Source: Carboxydothermus pertinax (GTDB lineage Bacteria; Bacillota; Z-2901; Carboxydothermales; Carboxydothermaceae). Taken from it: 64,000 nt of DNA. The notes under the pieces were generated by a model. That model saw only the letters and a list, made by a program, of their open reading frames with translations. It searched no databases and was not told the origin of the DNA. Of the stretch, positions 8,090-17,820 are shown piece after piece. Each line of letters starts with the position of its first letter. The first letter of the stretch is position 1. The position numbers and the translations under genes are program-made. The DNA lies in the NCBI RefSeq assembly GCF_001950255.1, contig NZ_BDJK01000006.1, positions 62,001 through 126,000 on the forward strand, written 5' to 3'.

Positions 8090-9361
8090 TTACTTAAAAT
8101 AAAACCAAGTTAGATAAACCATGGAAATTATTATTGACAATAGCATCAGAGGAAAACCGTAAATAAAATATCTTGTGTAACTTATAGGAAAACCATCTTT
8201 TTCGGCGATACCAGCGACAATCACGTTGGCCGAGGCGCCAATAATGGTACCGTTGCCGCCAAGGCAAGCTCCTAAAGCTAAAGACCACCACAAGCTATTC
8301 ATAACTTCCGGGGCAAAGGAAGCAAGTTCCCCCATGGTTTTTATAAGAGGTATCATGGTGGCAACAAAGGGAATATTGTCGATAAACGCTGAAGCAACAG
8401 CGGAAATCCACAGGATAAACATACCGGTTAGATATACATTGCCTTTAGTTAATTCTAAACCCAAGACAGCTATTTTATGAATAACTCCTGTTTTTTCTAA
8501 AGCACCAACCATAATAAAAAGTCCTAAAAAGAAAAAGATAGTAGGCCATTCAACCCCTAGTAATACATTTTCAATTTCTTTTCCGGAGATAGCTAAAAAC
8601 ACCATCGCCATAAAAAGAGCGATGCTAGCTGATTCCAGATGTAGTAACTGGTGCAGGCTAAAGCCGGCAATGGTAAGGGCCAGGATAATAAGGCTCTTTT
8701 TTAATAACAGGTAATCGGTAATCTTATCGACAGGGTCAATAGCTAAAAGATTTTCTTTTAATTTTTCTTCTACCGTAAAGCTTTTTCTAAATAATAAATA
8801 AAAAATTGCAGAAGTTACTGCCAGAATTAATAAAACTACAGGGGTAAGGTTAAATAAAAAATCTACAAAGCCAAGATGGGTTTGACTTCCTATCATGATA
8901 TTGGGTGGATCACCTATTAACGTTGCGGTGCCACCAATATTACTCATTATGATTTGGCTTATTAAAAACGGGTAAGGAGAAATATTAAGCGCCCGGGTAA
9001 TGGTTAAGGCTACCGGTACTATCAATAAAACCGTAGTAACATTATCTAAAAATGCTGATAAAAAGGCGGTTATTAGCGCTAAGACAATGAGTAATGCTAT
9101 TGGGTTGGCCCGGGTGAGGCGCACGGCTTTTAGGGCTAAATACTCAAAGAAACCGGAGTGCTTGGTGAGGTCCACAATGATCATCATACCTAAAAGAAGA
9201 CCTAAAGTATTCCAGTCGATATAATGGATAGCCTCTTCTTGGGTTAAGGTGCCGGTAATTAAAATCACGGTGCCGCCTAAAAGGGCAATTGCCGTGCGAT
9301 TAATTTTCTCAGTAACGATAAAAAAGTAGCTTAGTAAAAAAACGACGATAGCAACAGTCAT
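8090..9361 (-). CDS. ArsB/NhaD-family anion or Na+/H+ permease, copy 1
   Basis: This 423-residue polytopic membrane protein of the ion-transporter (SLC13/ArsB/NhaD) superfamily has about 11 hydrophobic segments. The repeated motifs AFLDNVTTVLLIVPV and AFIDNIPFVATMIPL mark the two inverted halves, and GANVIVAG-type sequence lies near the end. The longest frame begins at 9439, but that start lies inside the terminator of the upstream gene. The ATG at 9361 follows GGGGGTG and gives the paralogue-like N-terminus MTVAIVVFLLSYFFIV. It could carry Na+/H+, arsenite or an organic anion; no arsenic genes are nearby. It lies downstream of its paralogue on the same strand. Confidence 0.85.
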   Translation of the reverse strand: MTVAIVVFLLSYFFIVTEKINRTAIALLGGTVILITGTLTQEEAIHYIDWNTLGLLLGMMIIVDLTKHSGFFEYLALKAVRLTRANPIALLIVLALITAFLSAFLDNVTTVLLIVPVALTITRALNISPYPFLISQIIMSNIGGTATLIGDPPNIMIGSQTHLGFVDFLFNLTPVVLLILAVTSAIFYLLFRKSFTVEEKLKENLLAIDPVDKITDYLLLKKSLIILALTIAGFSLHQLLHLESASIALFMAMVFLAISGKEIENVLLGVEWPTIFFFLGLFIMVGALEKTGVIHKIAVLGLELTKGNVYLTGMFILWISAVASAFIDNIPFVATMIPLIKTMGELASFAPEVMNSLWWSLALGACLGGNGTIIGASANVIVAGIAEKDGFPISYTRYFIYGFPLMLLSIIISMVYLTWFYFK

Positions 9362-9419
9362 CTTACACCCCCGTAATATTTTTTTTAATATTAGCATAAA
9401 CCAAAGAAAAGTATCAAAT

Positions 9420-9450
9420 TTAATACAAAAGCCGCGCAACAGCGCGGCTA
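9420..9450 (-). terminator. Rho-independent terminator after permease copy 2
   Basis: On the minus strand GCCGCGC pairs with GCGCGGC (9431-9448, 4-nt loop) and is followed by TTTTG. It lies between the two paralogous permease genes and separates their transcripts, at least in part. Confidence 0.7.
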
Positions 9451-9484
9451 TTAAGCCGAAGGATCCAAACTTGAAAAAAGCTTT

Positions 9485-10762
9485 TTAAAAATAAAACAAG
9501 AGAAGATAGCCCATGGAAATTATTATTGAAACTAGCATTAAAGGGAAGGCTATTTTCAGAAAACCAATAAACGAAATCGGATAACCGTTTTTCTCAGCTA
9601 AACCTGCCACAATTACGTTGGCGGACGCACCAATTACTGTACCGTTGCCGCCCAGGCAGGCTCCCAGTGATAAGGCCCACCACAACGGCTCTAAAGCCTG
9701 GGGTGTCATATGGGCAAGAGCTCCCATCTTCTGAATTAACGGAATCATCGTGGCTACAAACGGGATGTTATCAACAAACGCTGAGGCAATGGCGGAAAGC
9801 CAGAGAATTAACATCCCGGTTAAAGTGAAATTACCTCTGGTGGCTTCCAGGCTCCAACGGGCTACCCGGTCAATAACTCCTGTTTCCACAAGGCCCCCCA
9901 CCACTATAAACAAGCCTAAGAAAAAGAAGATCGATGGCCATTCCACGGTCAGCAAAACTTCTTCCGGCTCGTCCCCGGTGATGGTTAATAAAAGAGCTGC
10001 TCCAAATAATGCAATAGTTGCCGATTCTAAACCTAAAACACCGTGTAATATAAAACCAAGGATGACCAAGCCTAAAACAAAAAGGCTTTTCTTTAAAAGG
10101 GCAAAATCTTTTATTTCATCTAATTCATTTAATTCCAGTAATTTCTTTTTTAATTCCCCGGGTACTTTAAATTCCTTATGATATATCAGGTAAAAAAGAA
10201 ACATGGTTACGATGTGGATAACTATAATAACTGGTGTTAAATTTTTAAGAAAATCTAGGAAATCCAGATGGGTTTGGCTTCCAATCATAATATTGGGGGG
10301 GTCACCGATTAAAGTGGCGGTACCGCCGATGTTACTGGCTAACACCTGCGAAATAAGAAAGGGAATAGGATTTACTTTTAACCGGTCGGTAATGGTGAAG
10401 GTAACCGGGACAATTAACAATACGGTGGTAACGTTATCTAAAAATGCCGATAAAAAGGCGGTAACGGTAGCCAGGGCAATTAAAATATAAATCGGTTCCC
10501 CTTTAGCCCATTTAACCGCTTTTACCGCCAGGTACTGAAAGACTCCGGTTTTTCTGGTAATACCCACAATAATCATCATCCCAATCAGTAAGCCCAGGGT
10601 ATTCCAGTCAATATGGTGAATAGCTTCCTTCTGGGTTACAATCCCCAGGACGATTAAAAGAGTACCCCCCAAAAGGGCTGCAATTGCCCGATGCAGCTTT
10701 TCCGAAATAATTAAAGCATAAGTTGCCAGAAATACCGCAAGGGCAATTAACGGCTGGTTCAT
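9485..10762 (-). CDS. ArsB/NhaD-family anion or Na+/H+ permease, copy 2
   Basis: The 425-residue membrane protein is clearly paralogous to the copy at 8090-9361. The two share the layout, FLSAFLDNVTTVLLIVPV, SNIGGTATLIGDPPNIMIGSQTHL and the C-terminal GACLGGNG segment. The ATG at 10762 is preferred to one six codons upstream because GGGGGAG is correctly placed for it. The two genes are separated by a terminator, so they may be expressed separately. The substrate is unknown, and GDPPNIMIG occurs in both NhaD-type antiporters and arsenite permeases. Confidence 0.85.
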   Translation of the reverse strand: MNQPLIALAVFLATYALIISEKLHRAIAALLGGTLLIVLGIVTQKEAIHHIDWNTLGLLIGMMIIVGITRKTGVFQYLAVKAVKWAKGEPIYILIALATVTAFLSAFLDNVTTVLLIVPVTFTITDRLKVNPIPFLISQVLASNIGGTATLIGDPPNIMIGSQTHLDFLDFLKNLTPVIIVIHIVTMFLFYLIYHKEFKVPGELKKKLLELNELDEIKDFALLKKSLFVLGLVILGFILHGVLGLESATIALFGAALLLTITGDEPEEVLLTVEWPSIFFFLGLFIVVGGLVETGVIDRVARWSLEATRGNFTLTGMLILWLSAIASAFVDNIPFVATMIPLIQKMGALAHMTPQALEPLWWALSLGACLGGNGTVIGASANVIVAGLAEKNGYPISFIGFLKIAFPLMLVSIIISMGYLLLFYF

Positions 10763-10964
10763 TTTTGTCTCCCCCTTCAATATGTAAAGACCCTATTTGC
10801 CGTCATAAATACATCTTAAACTATAATAAATCCATTGTAAATGTTAGAGGAATTAAAAACATATTGTTTATAAAAAAGGTGTCTTTATTATCCTGATAAT
10901 TTGGTTTAATATTAAAAAGAAAAGGTGTGATTGATGAAAAATATTTAAATGAGGAGTTAATATT

Positions 10965-11675
10965 ATGTTGTATAAATTAATAGAAGAAAAGCTTTTAGAA
11001 GGAAAGAAAAGTTTTTTAATAACCCGTCTATTTTCCGAGGAAAAACTTCTTCTGGATGAAGCGGGAGAGGTACTGTTTGTCTCTGAGGAAAAGGCTTTGC
11101 TCCTTCAAAAATATTTCTCGCAAGATATAAAAGAGCCGATATATCTTAAAGAAGAGGGAATCTTTATCGAGCCAATTATTCCCCAAAGAAAGCTTCTTAT
11201 CCTGGGAGCAGGACATATAGCTCGGCCGTTAGTTACTTTTGCCCGGGAGCTTGGTTTTACCATAACCCTCTACGATGATCGGCCGACTTTTGTTACCTCT
11301 CAAAATATACCCGGAGCAGATAACTATATTTGTGACAGTTTTGACCGGGTGTTAGATTATGTTATTCCAACGGAAAATCTGGCGGTAGTAGTGGTAACTC
11401 GAGGGCATCACCATGATCTTACCTGTGTGGAAAAATTTTTACCTTATAACCTTGCCTATCTTGGAATGATTGGAAGCCGTACCAAAGTAAAAGCGATATT
11501 TAAAGCATTAGTAGAAAAAGGCTATTCTGAAGAAGATGTAAAGAAGATTTACGCTCCTATCGGATTAGACCTTGGGGGAACCGAACCGGCAGAAGTAGCT
11601 TTGTCAATAATAGCCGAAATCCAAGCGGTTTATTACCGTAAAAATCAAAGACACCTAAAATCTGGGGTGAAATAA
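10965..11675 (+). CDS. XdhC-family protein, Rossmann-domain member
   Basis: The protein has 236 residues. Residues about 75-225 form the XdhC C-terminal Rossmann domain, with LLILGAGHIARPLV as dinucleotide-binding loop and GMIGSRTKVKAI and GLDLGGTEPAEVALSI as later landmarks. The N-terminal 70 residues are poorly conserved. XdhC proteins help insert or sulfurate the molybdenum cofactor of xanthine-dehydrogenase-type hydroxylases. GAGGAG precedes the ATG. The next gene starts two bases after the stop and encodes the other XdhC domain, so the two probably act together. No molybdenum hydroxylase is in the window. Confidence 0.8.
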   Translation: MLYKLIEEKLLEGKKSFLITRLFSEEKLLLDEAGEVLFVSEEKALLLQKYFSQDIKEPIYLKEEGIFIEPIIPQRKLLILGAGHIARPLVTFARELGFTITLYDDRPTFVTSQNIPGADNYICDSFDRVLDYVIPTENLAVVVVTRGHHHDLTCVEKFLPYNLAYLGMIGSRTKVKAIFKALVEKGYSEEDVKKIYAPIGLDLGGTEPAEVALSIIAEIQAVYYRKNQRHLKSGVK

Positions 11676-11676
11676 A

Positions 11677-12018
11677 ATGGAAACCATGAGTCTTGAATTT
11701 CTTCAGGAAATAAATAAAGTGCTTATAAAAGAGCCGGGGGTATTAGCAACAATTATTGCTACCCGGGGTTCTACTCCCAGAAAACCAGGGGCTAAAATGC
11801 TGGTCCTGCGGGATGGTACGACCATAGGGTCTATTGGCGGTGGCTGCGTGGAAGCGGAAGTAAAAAAAGAAGCCCTTACTCTTTTTGATACTCCGGAAAA
11901 AAAATATGCCCTGGTAAAAAGCTATTTAACTGATTTTTTAGCCGGGGAAGACGGAATGATTTGCGGGGGAAGTCTGGAGGTTTATTTAGAGCTGTTAGTA
12001 CCACCTGGGAGAGAATAA
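11677..12018 (+). CDS. XdhC/CoxI-family protein, N-terminal domain member
   Basis: The 113-residue product is a stand-alone XdhC_CoxI domain. ATIIATRGSTPRKPGAKMLV and GSIGGGCVEAEV (about 27-73) are the diagnostic motifs, and GEDGMICGGSLEVYLE is the late Cys-Gly-Gly motif. It lacks the Rossmann domain, which is supplied by the preceding gene one base away. The gene order is reversed relative to the domain order of single-chain XdhC. Likely role: maturation of a molybdenum (possibly selenium-dependent) hydroxylase encoded elsewhere. Confidence 0.8.
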   Translation: METMSLEFLQEINKVLIKEPGVLATIIATRGSTPRKPGAKMLVLRDGTTIGSIGGGCVEAEVKKEALTLFDTPEKKYALVKSYLTDFLAGEDGMICGGSLEVYLELLVPPGRE

Positions 12019-12083
12019 TAAGGTATTTTTTTAATTTAAATAGACAGAAATTTCAATAAATATAAAAAAGAGGGGGAAAGAGT

Positions 12084-13511
12084 ATGGAAAGGGATAAAGT
12101 TAAAATTTCAGCCCGGGAAAGGATAATAAATTTATTAGATAAAGATAGTTTTTTGGAAATTGGAGAACTAGCCAAACTAAGAACAAAAACTTCTAATTTG
12201 AAAGACATATCCGGAGATGGCATAATTACTGGTTTTGGTACCATTAGCGGAAAACCTGTGGTAGTGGCTTCTCAGGATTTTACTGTACTTGGTGGTACTG
12301 TAGGGGCTATACATGCCCAAAAGCTAAGTAGGGCTATAGAATTTGCAGCTGACAAAGGTTTTCCTTTTATTTTTTTCATTGAATCAGGAGGAGCACGGAT
12401 ACAAGAAGGGGTTGAAGCTTTAGAAGGTTTTAGTAAAATATTTGCCAAGATTATTAAAGCTTCAGGCATTATACCGCAGATTGCCATTGCCAGTGGGGCT
12501 TGCGCTGGGGGAGCAGCTTATTCTGGAGTCCTTGCGGATTTTTTAATTTTTGTAAAAGAGGCAACGATGTTTGTCAATGGACCTGCAGTTATAAGCGAAC
12601 TAACCGGAGAAATAACGAACGTGCAAACTTTAGGTGGTGCAAAAGTACATACAACAAAAAGTGGAGTTGCGCATTTTTATGCAGAAGATCTTGCCAATGC
12701 AATAAAAATTACCAAAGATTTATTGGAGTTTCTTCCGGCAAATGCCTTTGAATTTCCAAGAACAGAACAGGGTGAAGGATTACGTAAAGTGCCGGAAATT
12801 GAAAAGATAATAAAGCAAAAGGATGGTATTTATGATATTAAAAAGGTAATCAACTCCATTGTTGATTATCATAAATTTTTGGAAGTTCAGCCTTTCTTTG
12901 CTGAAAATATCGTAGTAGGTTTTGGGCGGATTGGAGGTAACACTTTTGGAATAATTGCCAATCAACCTCTAGTTTTGGAAGGTTATCTGGACAGTAATGC
13001 TTCAATAAAAGCTTCTAGATTTATTCGTTTTTGTGATTCCTTCAACATACCGCTGTTAACTTTAGTTGATGTGCCTGGTTTTTTACCCGGGGTGGAGCAG
13101 GAAGAAAAAGGAATTTTGCGTCACGGCGCAAAGCTTTTATATGCTTATGGTGAAGCAACAGTACCTAAAATTACTGTAATTTTGGGAAAAGCTTATGGTG
13201 GAGGATATATAGCTATGTGCAGCAAAAACCTAGGAGCAGATGTAACCCTTGCCTTACCAACGGCTAAGATTGGAGTAATGGAAGCAAAAGCTGCAGCGAA
13301 TATTTTATTTGCTGGACAAAAAGAAGCTAAAATGAAAGAAAAGGAGATTCTTAATTATTATGATAATCCCAACAATGCGGCGATCAAGGGAGTGGTGGAT
13401 ATTATTATTAAACCAGAAGATTTAAGAAATAAGATAATTTACGCTACAAAATTTTTAAATAACTTAAAAAACAAAACCAAGGTTAAAAAACATGGAAACC
13501 TACCGCTTTAA
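12084..13511 (+). CDS. acyl-CoA carboxylase, carboxyltransferase (beta) subunit family
   Basis: The protein is 475 residues with the two crotonase-like halves of biotin-dependent carboxyltransferases. The N-half has FFIESGGARIQEGVEAL, IASGACAGGAAYS and FVNGPAVI. The C-half has VDVPGFLPGVEQEEKGILRHGAKLLYAY and GKAYGGGYIAM. It is slightly shorter than the usual 510-520 residues. Related proteins move CO2 between biotin and acetyl-, propionyl- or methylmalonyl-CoA, or act in decarboxylase pumps. No biotin carboxylase, biotin carrier or decarboxylase membrane subunit is adjacent, so the partners must be elsewhere and the acyl-CoA is uncertain. A GAGGGGGAAAG site precedes the ATG. Confidence 0.85.
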   Translation: MERDKVKISARERIINLLDKDSFLEIGELAKLRTKTSNLKDISGDGIITGFGTISGKPVVVASQDFTVLGGTVGAIHAQKLSRAIEFAADKGFPFIFFIESGGARIQEGVEALEGFSKIFAKIIKASGIIPQIAIASGACAGGAAYSGVLADFLIFVKEATMFVNGPAVISELTGEITNVQTLGGAKVHTTKSGVAHFYAEDLANAIKITKDLLEFLPANAFEFPRTEQGEGLRKVPEIEKIIKQKDGIYDIKKVINSIVDYHKFLEVQPFFAENIVVGFGRIGGNTFGIIANQPLVLEGYLDSNASIKASRFIRFCDSFNIPLLTLVDVPGFLPGVEQEEKGILRHGAKLLYAYGEATVPKITVILGKAYGGGYIAMCSKNLGADVTLALPTAKIGVMEAKAAANILFAGQKEAKMKEKEILNYYDNPNNAAIKGVVDIIIKPEDLRNKIIYATKFLNNLKNKTKVKKHGNLPL

Positions 13512-13610
13512 TTTTACTAACTATTAAAACAAGAATTTGTCGCTTATTGTTGCAATATAAAGTAATATGGTAGAATAAAACAAATTAATATTTTTGGAAA
13601 GGGTGAAAGA

Positions 13611-14927
13611 ATGGCAAGGCGCATTATTCAGGTGGAGGAGAAACTTCCTATACTGGAAACACTTCCTCTTAGCTTACAACACCTCATGGCAATGTTTGGT
13701 GCTACAGTTTTAGTACCTCTCTTATTTAAAATTGACCCGGCTATTGCTTTATTAATGAACGGTATTGGGACTTTGCTTTATTCTTTTATTACCCGTGGAG
13801 GAATTCCTGCTTATCTTGGCTCAAGTTTTGCTTTTATTGCTCCTACCTTGCTGATCATCTCCAAATGGGGTTTCCCTGCTGCCCAGTCAGGCTTTATGTT
13901 TTTTGGCCTGTTTTTTATTGTAGTTTCCGGTATTATTTACATAGCTGGTACAAAATGGATCGATGTTGTTTTACCCCCACCGGTTATGGGGGCAGTGGTA
14001 GCGGTAATTGGTCTTGAGTTAGCACCAGTAGCTGCGCAAATGGCAGGTATTGCACCTGATGGCCCAAACTGGGTGATGAATCCTAAAGTCGTCATGGTTT
14101 CCATGTTTACCCTGATAGTGGCAGTAGTTGGTTCGGTAGTTTTTCGTGGTTTTCTGCAGATTATTCCGGTTTTAATTGCCATAATAGCTGGATATTTTTT
14201 TGCTTGGACACAGGGGATGGTAGATTTTTCTTTAGTGGCCAAGGCTCCCTGGTTTAAGCTTCCTACCTTTAGCACTCCTGAATTTAATCTAAATGCCATA
14301 CTTTTAATAGCACCGGCGGCACTGGTGGTATTGGCGGAACATATTGGTCATTTAATAGTTACAGGAAATATTATTGAACGGGATTTGGTAAATAAGCCTG
14401 GCCTTCATTTATCCCTTTTTGCCGACGGTGTCACAAACTTTATTTCTGGTTTTACCGGTTCACCTCCTAATACTACATATGGCGAAAACATTGGTGTTAT
14501 GGCTATTACCCGGGTTTATTCGGTGTGGGTTATTCGAGGAGCAGCAATTTTAGCGATTATTTTATCGTTGGTTGGTAAGATTGCAGCGGCTATTCAAACT
14601 ATTCCAACTCCGGTTATGGGGGGAATAAGTCTACTTTTATTTGGAGTAATTGCTGTTTCGGGGATTAGGATGCTAATAGAACAAATGGTTGACTACGGAA
14701 AAAACGTTAATTTAGTTTTATCGGCGGTAGTTTTTACGGTGGGAGTAAGTGGAGCAAAAATAACCATGGGTACAGTTGAGCTAAAAGGTATGGCATTAGC
14801 AGCGGTAGTAGGGATCATCTTAAGCTTAATTATTTACATATTAAATGCTGTTGGGTTGTTAAATGAGGAGCTTACTAATTCCGGAGATCTTGTCCGTAAA
14901 AAAGCATCGGAAACTAACCGGCATTAA
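13611..14927 (+). CDS. uracil/xanthine permease (NCS2 family)
   Basis: This 438-residue nucleobase:cation symporter has about 12-14 membrane segments. The N-terminal LPLSLQHLMAMFGATVLVP, the central VVLAEHIGHL with the substrate-coordinating Glu, and FTGSPPNTTYGENIG are the NCS2 signature blocks and resemble UraA more than the xanthine branch. It would import uracil with protons. A possible promoter lies at 13545-13580 (TTGTTG, 18 bp, TAGAAT). No PyrR-type attenuator is obvious in the 99-bp leader. The stop codon lies within the loop of a terminator hairpin. Confidence 0.9.
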   Translation: MARRIIQVEEKLPILETLPLSLQHLMAMFGATVLVPLLFKIDPAIALLMNGIGTLLYSFITRGGIPAYLGSSFAFIAPTLLIISKWGFPAAQSGFMFFGLFFIVVSGIIYIAGTKWIDVVLPPPVMGAVVAVIGLELAPVAAQMAGIAPDGPNWVMNPKVVMVSMFTLIVAVVGSVVFRGFLQIIPVLIAIIAGYFFAWTQGMVDFSLVAKAPWFKLPTFSTPEFNLNAILLIAPAALVVLAEHIGHLIVTGNIIERDLVNKPGLHLSLFADGVTNFISGFTGSPPNTTYGENIGVMAITRVYSVWVIRGAAILAIILSLVGKIAAAIQTIPTPVMGGISLLLFGVIAVSGIRMLIEQMVDYGKNVNLVLSAVVFTVGVSGAKITMGTVELKGMALAAVVGIILSLIIYILNAVGLLNEELTNSGDLVRKKASETNRH

Positions 14928-14952
14928 ATTTTTACTGCCGGTTTTCTTACTT
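14915..14952 (+). terminator. Rho-independent terminator of the uracil permease gene
   Basis: AACCGGCA, the last codons of the gene, pairs with TGCCGGTT downstream of the stop, and T-rich sequence follows. Confidence 0.75.
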
Positions 14953-15007
14953 TTTAAGAAGAAAAATGCTAAAATAACCTATATAGTAGAAAACAAGGGG
15001 AAGATCC

Positions 15008-15805
15008 ATGGGCGTTAGCGAGATTATTCCATATTTTTTAACAACTATCTTAGATATTGCGATCGTCTCTTTTGTAATTTATAAGCTGTTAGTGTTAATC
15101 CGGGGAAGTAGAGCCGAATCCCTTTTAAAAGGGGTAGTTATCCTGCTTTTAGCTAATGCCTTAGCCAAAGCCTTAGGGCTTAATACGGTGAGCTGGCTCT
15201 TAAAACAGTCGATGACCTTTTTAGCGGTAGCCTTACCGATTGTTTTTCAACCGGAATTAAGGCGGGCTTTAGAGCAGCTCGGCCGGGGTTCTCTTTTTAA
15301 AACTACCCTTACCGAAACCGATGAAAAACAGCTCCGCCAGACTATAGAAATATTGACCAATGCCGCTTTAAAGCTTTCTGAACAAAAAATAGGGGCGTTG
15401 GTGGTAGTGGAGCGTAATACCGGATTAAATGAGTACATAGAAACGGGAGTAAAAATAGATGCCGAGTTGTCGGCGGAGCTCTTAACCAATATTTTTATCC
15501 CCAAATCTCCTTTACATGATGGAGCGGTAATTATAAGAGAAGGAAGAATAGCGGCAGCAGCCTGTTTTTTACCGCTATCTAGTAATGATTTTCCCTTAAA
15601 AAATCTTGGTACTCGCCACCGAGCAGGGCTTGGGCTTAGTGAAGAGACTGACGCGGTGGTGCTGATAGTCTCCGAAGAGACAGGAGTTATTTCCCTGGCG
15701 GTGGAGGGGAAACTTTACCGGTACTTAAGCCGGGAGGAACTATCCCGAAAACTTGTGGAAAATCTTCTTTTTTACCGGGAAAGCGGGAAAAATTGGGGGT
15801 TATAA
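15008..15805 (+). CDS. cdaA: diadenylate cyclase CdaA (c-di-AMP synthase)
   Basis: The 265-residue protein has three N-terminal membrane helices (about 8-95) and a DAC domain (about 100-250). The catalytic DGA in SPLHDGAVII and the RHR in GTRHRAGLG are intact. It makes cyclic di-AMP from two ATP at the membrane. The following genes (YbbR-type regulator, FAD protein, glmM) form the usual Firmicute cluster in which GlmM and CdaR modulate CdaA. The ATG at 15008 follows GGGGAAG. Confidence 0.95.
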   Translation: MGVSEIIPYFLTTILDIAIVSFVIYKLLVLIRGSRAESLLKGVVILLLANALAKALGLNTVSWLLKQSMTFLAVALPIVFQPELRRALEQLGRGSLFKTTLTETDEKQLRQTIEILTNAALKLSEQKIGALVVVERNTGLNEYIETGVKIDAELSAELLTNIFIPKSPLHDGAVIIREGRIAAAACFLPLSSNDFPLKNLGTRHRAGLGLSEETDAVVLIVSEETGVISLAVEGKLYRYLSREELSRKLVENLLFYRESGKNWGL

Positions 15806-15808
15806 GCG

Positions 15809-16174
15809 TTGCGGGAAAACCTTATCTTAAAAATAACCTCGGTGTTTTTAGCTATTCTCCTGTGGTTTTATGTTTCCAATGAAAAAAGTACCTTTATACC
15901 GGTGTACCGGAAGGTAGTAAAGGTGACACCAGTGATTACCGGAAAACCGGCGCCCGGCTACCAGATTACAAGAACGGAGATTACTCCACCTACTGTTAGG
16001 GTTTCGGGCTGGTTTCCCCAGGGGGCTTTAAGGGATACTGTGTTGACCGAAGAAATAAATATTAATGCTGCCAGAAAAAGCAGAAAGGTAACGATACCAC
16101 TTGTGCGGGAAGATGGGATTTATTACAGTACTGATAAGGTAGAGGTTTTTATTGAAATTGACAAGAAAAAATAA
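15809..16174 (+). CDS. cdaR: YbbR-domain protein, short CdaR-like regulator
   Basis: The 121-residue protein has one N-terminal membrane anchor (about 8-22, VFLAILLWFYVSNEK) and a single extracytoplasmic YbbR domain. Typical CdaR proteins have three or four YbbR domains and over 300 residues, so this is a minimal form. It starts with TTG three bases after the cdaA stop. CdaR proteins regulate CdaA activity from outside the membrane. The frame is clean and there is no downstream YbbR remnant, so I regard it as a genuine short form. Confidence 0.8.
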   Translation: MRENLILKITSVFLAILLWFYVSNEKSTFIPVYRKVVKVTPVITGKPAPGYQITRTEITPPTVRVSGWFPQGALRDTVLTEEININAARKSRKVTIPLVREDGIYYSTDKVEVFIEIDKKK

Positions 16175-16219
16175 AATAACTATAATTTCATTGATATTTT
16201 TATCCCAAAGGTGGCAGCA

Positions 16220-17818
16220 ATGCTATTTAAAATCAGTAACTTAAGGCTTAAAATTGAAGACGCAGAAAATAGGCTGAAAGCAGAAATAAGTCGCAAATAT
16301 GGTCTAAAGGAAGGGCAAATAAATTCCCTTAAAATTATTAAGAAAGCCCTAGATGCTCGCAAAAAAGAGCGGCTTTTTTTTGTGTATACGGTTTTGGTAG
16401 ACATTGCGGTATCAGAAGCAAAAGCCAAAAAACTTTTAGAAGACCAGTATGTTTCTTTACCGGAACCGGAGGCGGAAGATTTTCATAATTTAAATATATC
16501 TTTAGACCAGCGGGTGGTAGTGGTAGGAGCAGGACCGGCCGGACTTTTTGCTGCTCTTGCTTTAGTGAAGGCGGGATTACCGGTTTTGCTTTTAGAGAGG
16601 GGAAAGCCGGTACCGGAACGGGTAGAAGATGTAAAAGAGTTTTGGGAAAAGGGTAAACTAAACACCGAGTCCAATGTTCAGTTTGGCGAAGGAGGAGCCG
16701 GTACTTTTTCCGACGGGAAGCTTACCACTCGCACTCATGACCGCCGGATAGCATTAGTTTATAAATGGCTTATAGCTGCTGGAGCTCCGGAAGAAATTGC
16801 CTACCTTGCCAAACCTCACATTGGTACCGACCGCCTGCGGCAGGTGGTGGTAAATTTAAGAAAAGAGATACTAAAATTAGGGGGTATAGTGAGGTTTTCG
16901 GCAAAGGTTACGGGATTAATGGTGGAAAAGGGAAAAGTAGTGGGAGTTAAGATAAATGGGCGCGAAGAGTGCAGGGCTTCGGCGGTGGTATTGGCACTGG
17001 GACACTCGGCCCGGGATAGTTTTGAAATGTTATTAAAAACTGGAGTTACCTTGGAGCCTAAGCCCTTTGCGATAGGATTACGGATAGAACATCCTCAAGA
17101 TATGATAAATAAAGCCCAGTACGGCCGTTATGCGGGCCATCCCAAACTGGGAGCTGCCGATTACCAGCTGGTATATAAAAATAATACCCTGGGGAGAGCT
17201 ACTTTTAGCTTTTGCATGTGTCCAGGAGGCGTGGTGGTCGGTGCTTCTTCCGAAGAAGGTGGGGTGGTTACCAACGGCATGAGTTATTACCATCGGGACG
17301 GTCAATTCGCGAACAGCGCTCTTGCGGTATCGGTAAGTCCAGAAGATTATCCCGACGGTCCGTTAGGGGGAGTGAAGTTTCAGCGGCAAATTGAAGAAAA
17401 AGCCTATAAAATGGGCGGTGAAAACTACGGGGCACCGGCGCAAAGGGCTGTAGATTTTATTGAAGAAAGAATTAGTAGTTTTGAAGAAATAGCCAATGCT
17501 ACTTATAAACCGGGGGTTAAAGCATCCGATTTAAATGAGCTCTTTCCCGAATATATAAACCAAATGCTTAAAGAGGGTTTAAAAGATTTTGACCGGAAAA
17601 TTCCGGGGTTTATTGAAAGGGGTATCTTAACCGGACCGGAAACCAGGACCTCCTCAGCGGTGCGGATTACCCGGGATGAAAAAGGGATGGCCATAGGATT
17701 TTTGGGGTTATTTCCTGCCGGAGAAGGGGCCGGCTATGCCGGAGGTATAGTAAGTGCTGCGGTAGATGGAATAAGAACAGCGGAAAAGGTAATAGATTAC
17801 CTAAAAAAGGGGGGCTAA
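16220..17818 (+). CDS. FAD-dependent oxidoreductase, COG2509 family
   Basis: The 532-residue protein has an N-terminal helical region (1-90), then the FAD-binding [17 protein letters not shown] (about 95-111), followed by a [19 protein letters not shown] block unique to this family. The C-terminal part has [17 protein letters not shown], typical of the second FAD motif. Its substrate is not known. It is commonly found between cdaR and glmM in Clostridia, as here. I prefer ATG 16220, because the GTG at 16211 lies within its AAAGGTGG ribosome binding site. It abuts glmM with two bases between. Confidence 0.85.
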   Translation: MLFKISNLRLKIEDAENRLKAEISRKYGLKEGQINSLKIIKKALDARKKERLFFVYTVLVDIAVSEAKAKKLLEDQYVSLPEPEAEDFHNLNISLDQRVVVVGAGPAGLFAALALVKAGLPVLLLERGKPVPERVEDVKEFWEKGKLNTESNVQFGEGGAGTFSDGKLTTRTHDRRIALVYKWLIAAGAPEEIAYLAKPHIGTDRLRQVVVNLRKEILKLGGIVRFSAKVTGLMVEKGKVVGVKINGREECRASAVVLALGHSARDSFEMLLKTGVTLEPKPFAIGLRIEHPQDMINKAQYGRYAGHPKLGAADYQLVYKNNTLGRATFSFCMCPGGVVVGASSEEGGVVTNGMSYYHRDGQFANSALAVSVSPEDYPDGPLGGVKFQRQIEEKAYKMGGENYGAPAQRAVDFIEERISSFEEIANATYKPGVKASDLNELFPEYINQMLKEGLKDFDRKIPGFIERGILTGPETRTSSAVRITRDEKGMAIGFLGLFPAGEGAGYAGGIVSAAVDGIRTAEKVIDYLKKGG

Positions 17819-17820
17819 GC

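Noticed and set aside
9362-9439. N-terminal extension of permease copy 1
   Set aside because: The extended start falls in the terminator of the upstream gene, while ATG 9361 has a good site and matches the paralogue.
12500-12751. Cys-rich 83-codon frame inside the carboxyltransferase gene
   Set aside because: It lies wholly within a strongly conserved gene in another frame and has no start signal.
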